Assembly: GCA_934675585.1 (NCBI GenBank)
Contig: CAKUQY010000009.1
Coordinates: forward strand, 7,924-71,923
Reading direction: 5' to 3'
From: an uncultured Opitutales bacterium
GTDB taxonomy: Bacteria > Verrucomicrobiota > Verrucomicrobiia > Opitutales > UBA953
DNA length: 64,000 nt
Part shown: in pieces, positions 63,958 through 64,000 of the stretch
Position numbering within the stretch: the first letter of the stretch is position 1
How the letters are laid out: every line of letters starts with the position of its first letter
Program-made: the position numbers and the translations under genes
The notes under the pieces: generated by a model
The model's input: only the letters and a program-made list of their open reading frames with translations
The model's database searches: none
Told to the model about the DNA's origin: nothing

Positions 63958-64000
63958 ATGAAAACATTTAACCGGTTTCATTTTTTATATAAAAGTGATA
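63958..64000 (+). CDS. Possible gene start, cut by window end
   Basis: ATG at 63958 opens a frame MKTFNRFHFLYKSD that is still open at the window edge. Only 14 codons are visible, so nothing can be said of its product; it may be chance. Confidence 0.25.
   Translation, partial: MKTFNRFHFLYKSD

Overview
The window looks like a chromosome segment of a Verrucomicrobiota bacterium, probably of the Opitutales side and plausibly host- or gut-associated. The evidence is a PEP-CTERM secreted protein with a VPEPSAFG...RRRRR tail, a Minf_1886-type gene known from Planctomycetes and Verrucomicrobia, and L-fucose catabolism with a sulfatase. This placement is inference; no rRNA gene is present. Base composition is moderate, intergenic DNA is AT-rich, and few genes show a Shine-Dalgarno sequence.

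The dominant feature is one 9-mer, GCGGGAACG (complement CGTTCCCGC), scattered through genes and spacers on both strands. I count nine exact copies in the first 2.04 kb and seven within the single gene at 8381-9580, where chance predicts about one per 130 kb per double strand. It is read in all six frames, giving recurrent Ala-Gly-Thr, Arg-Glu-Arg, Gly-Asn, Val-Pro-Ala, Arg-Ser-Arg and Phe-Pro in proteins. It fills flexible linkers (MutL, the RpoD N-terminal tail), signal peptides, intrinsic terminators and a deletion scar inside a mobile element. It behaves like a DNA-uptake sequence or HIP1-type iterated oligomer, but is much denser than the known uptake sequences.

Layout. 1-5.0 kb: 5'-cut DsbD-type reductase, two decayed surface-polysaccharide genes, tRNA-Lys, dnaK. 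5.2-11 kb: MBL RNase, DUF192 lipoprotein, Gfo/Idh oxidoreductase, DUF2157 + GDYXXLXY + CAT-like genes, tRNA-Gln. 11.3-16.9 kb: small membrane protein, hisS, aroB, AsmA-like gene, mutL. 16.9-22.3 kb, minus strand: SGNH and MBOAT acylation pair, then HlyD-like adaptor and TolC-like channel. 22.4-25.3 kb: lysine-rich carbohydrate-binding-like protein and sulfatase. 25.3-33.7 kb: holA, gyrB, gyrA, nadK and a LolA-like protein. 33.7-34.6 kb: a 784-bp internally deleted ISL3-family element that has cut a helicase-like gene. 34.6-39.6 kb: a 32-codon bS22/COX24-type gene, ThiE-like and GT9 genes, tRNA-Val, rnpB, glgB. 39.7-46.7 kb: parA, LptF/G-like permease, dnaG, rpoD, xseB, pyrF. 47.1-51.8 kb: fucose genes fucK, fucA and fucU with a type II restriction-modification pair wedged between fucK and fucA. 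51.8-54.4 kb: a GC-rich block carrying pyrG and a truncated glmS with no copies of the 9-mer, joined to a truncated GH2 gene. 55-64 kb: S9 peptidase, Minf_1886-type gene, xseA, PEP-CTERM protein, 3'-5' exonuclease, POT transporter, CinA C-terminal protein.

The strongest candidates for something undescribed are the 9-mer and its effect on proteins and terminators. Next come the foreign pyrG-glmS' block (real transfer or chimeric contig), the families of dispersed intergenic repeats, and a recurrent promoter layout with TATAAT 6-8 nt before the start codon that implies leaderless mRNAs.
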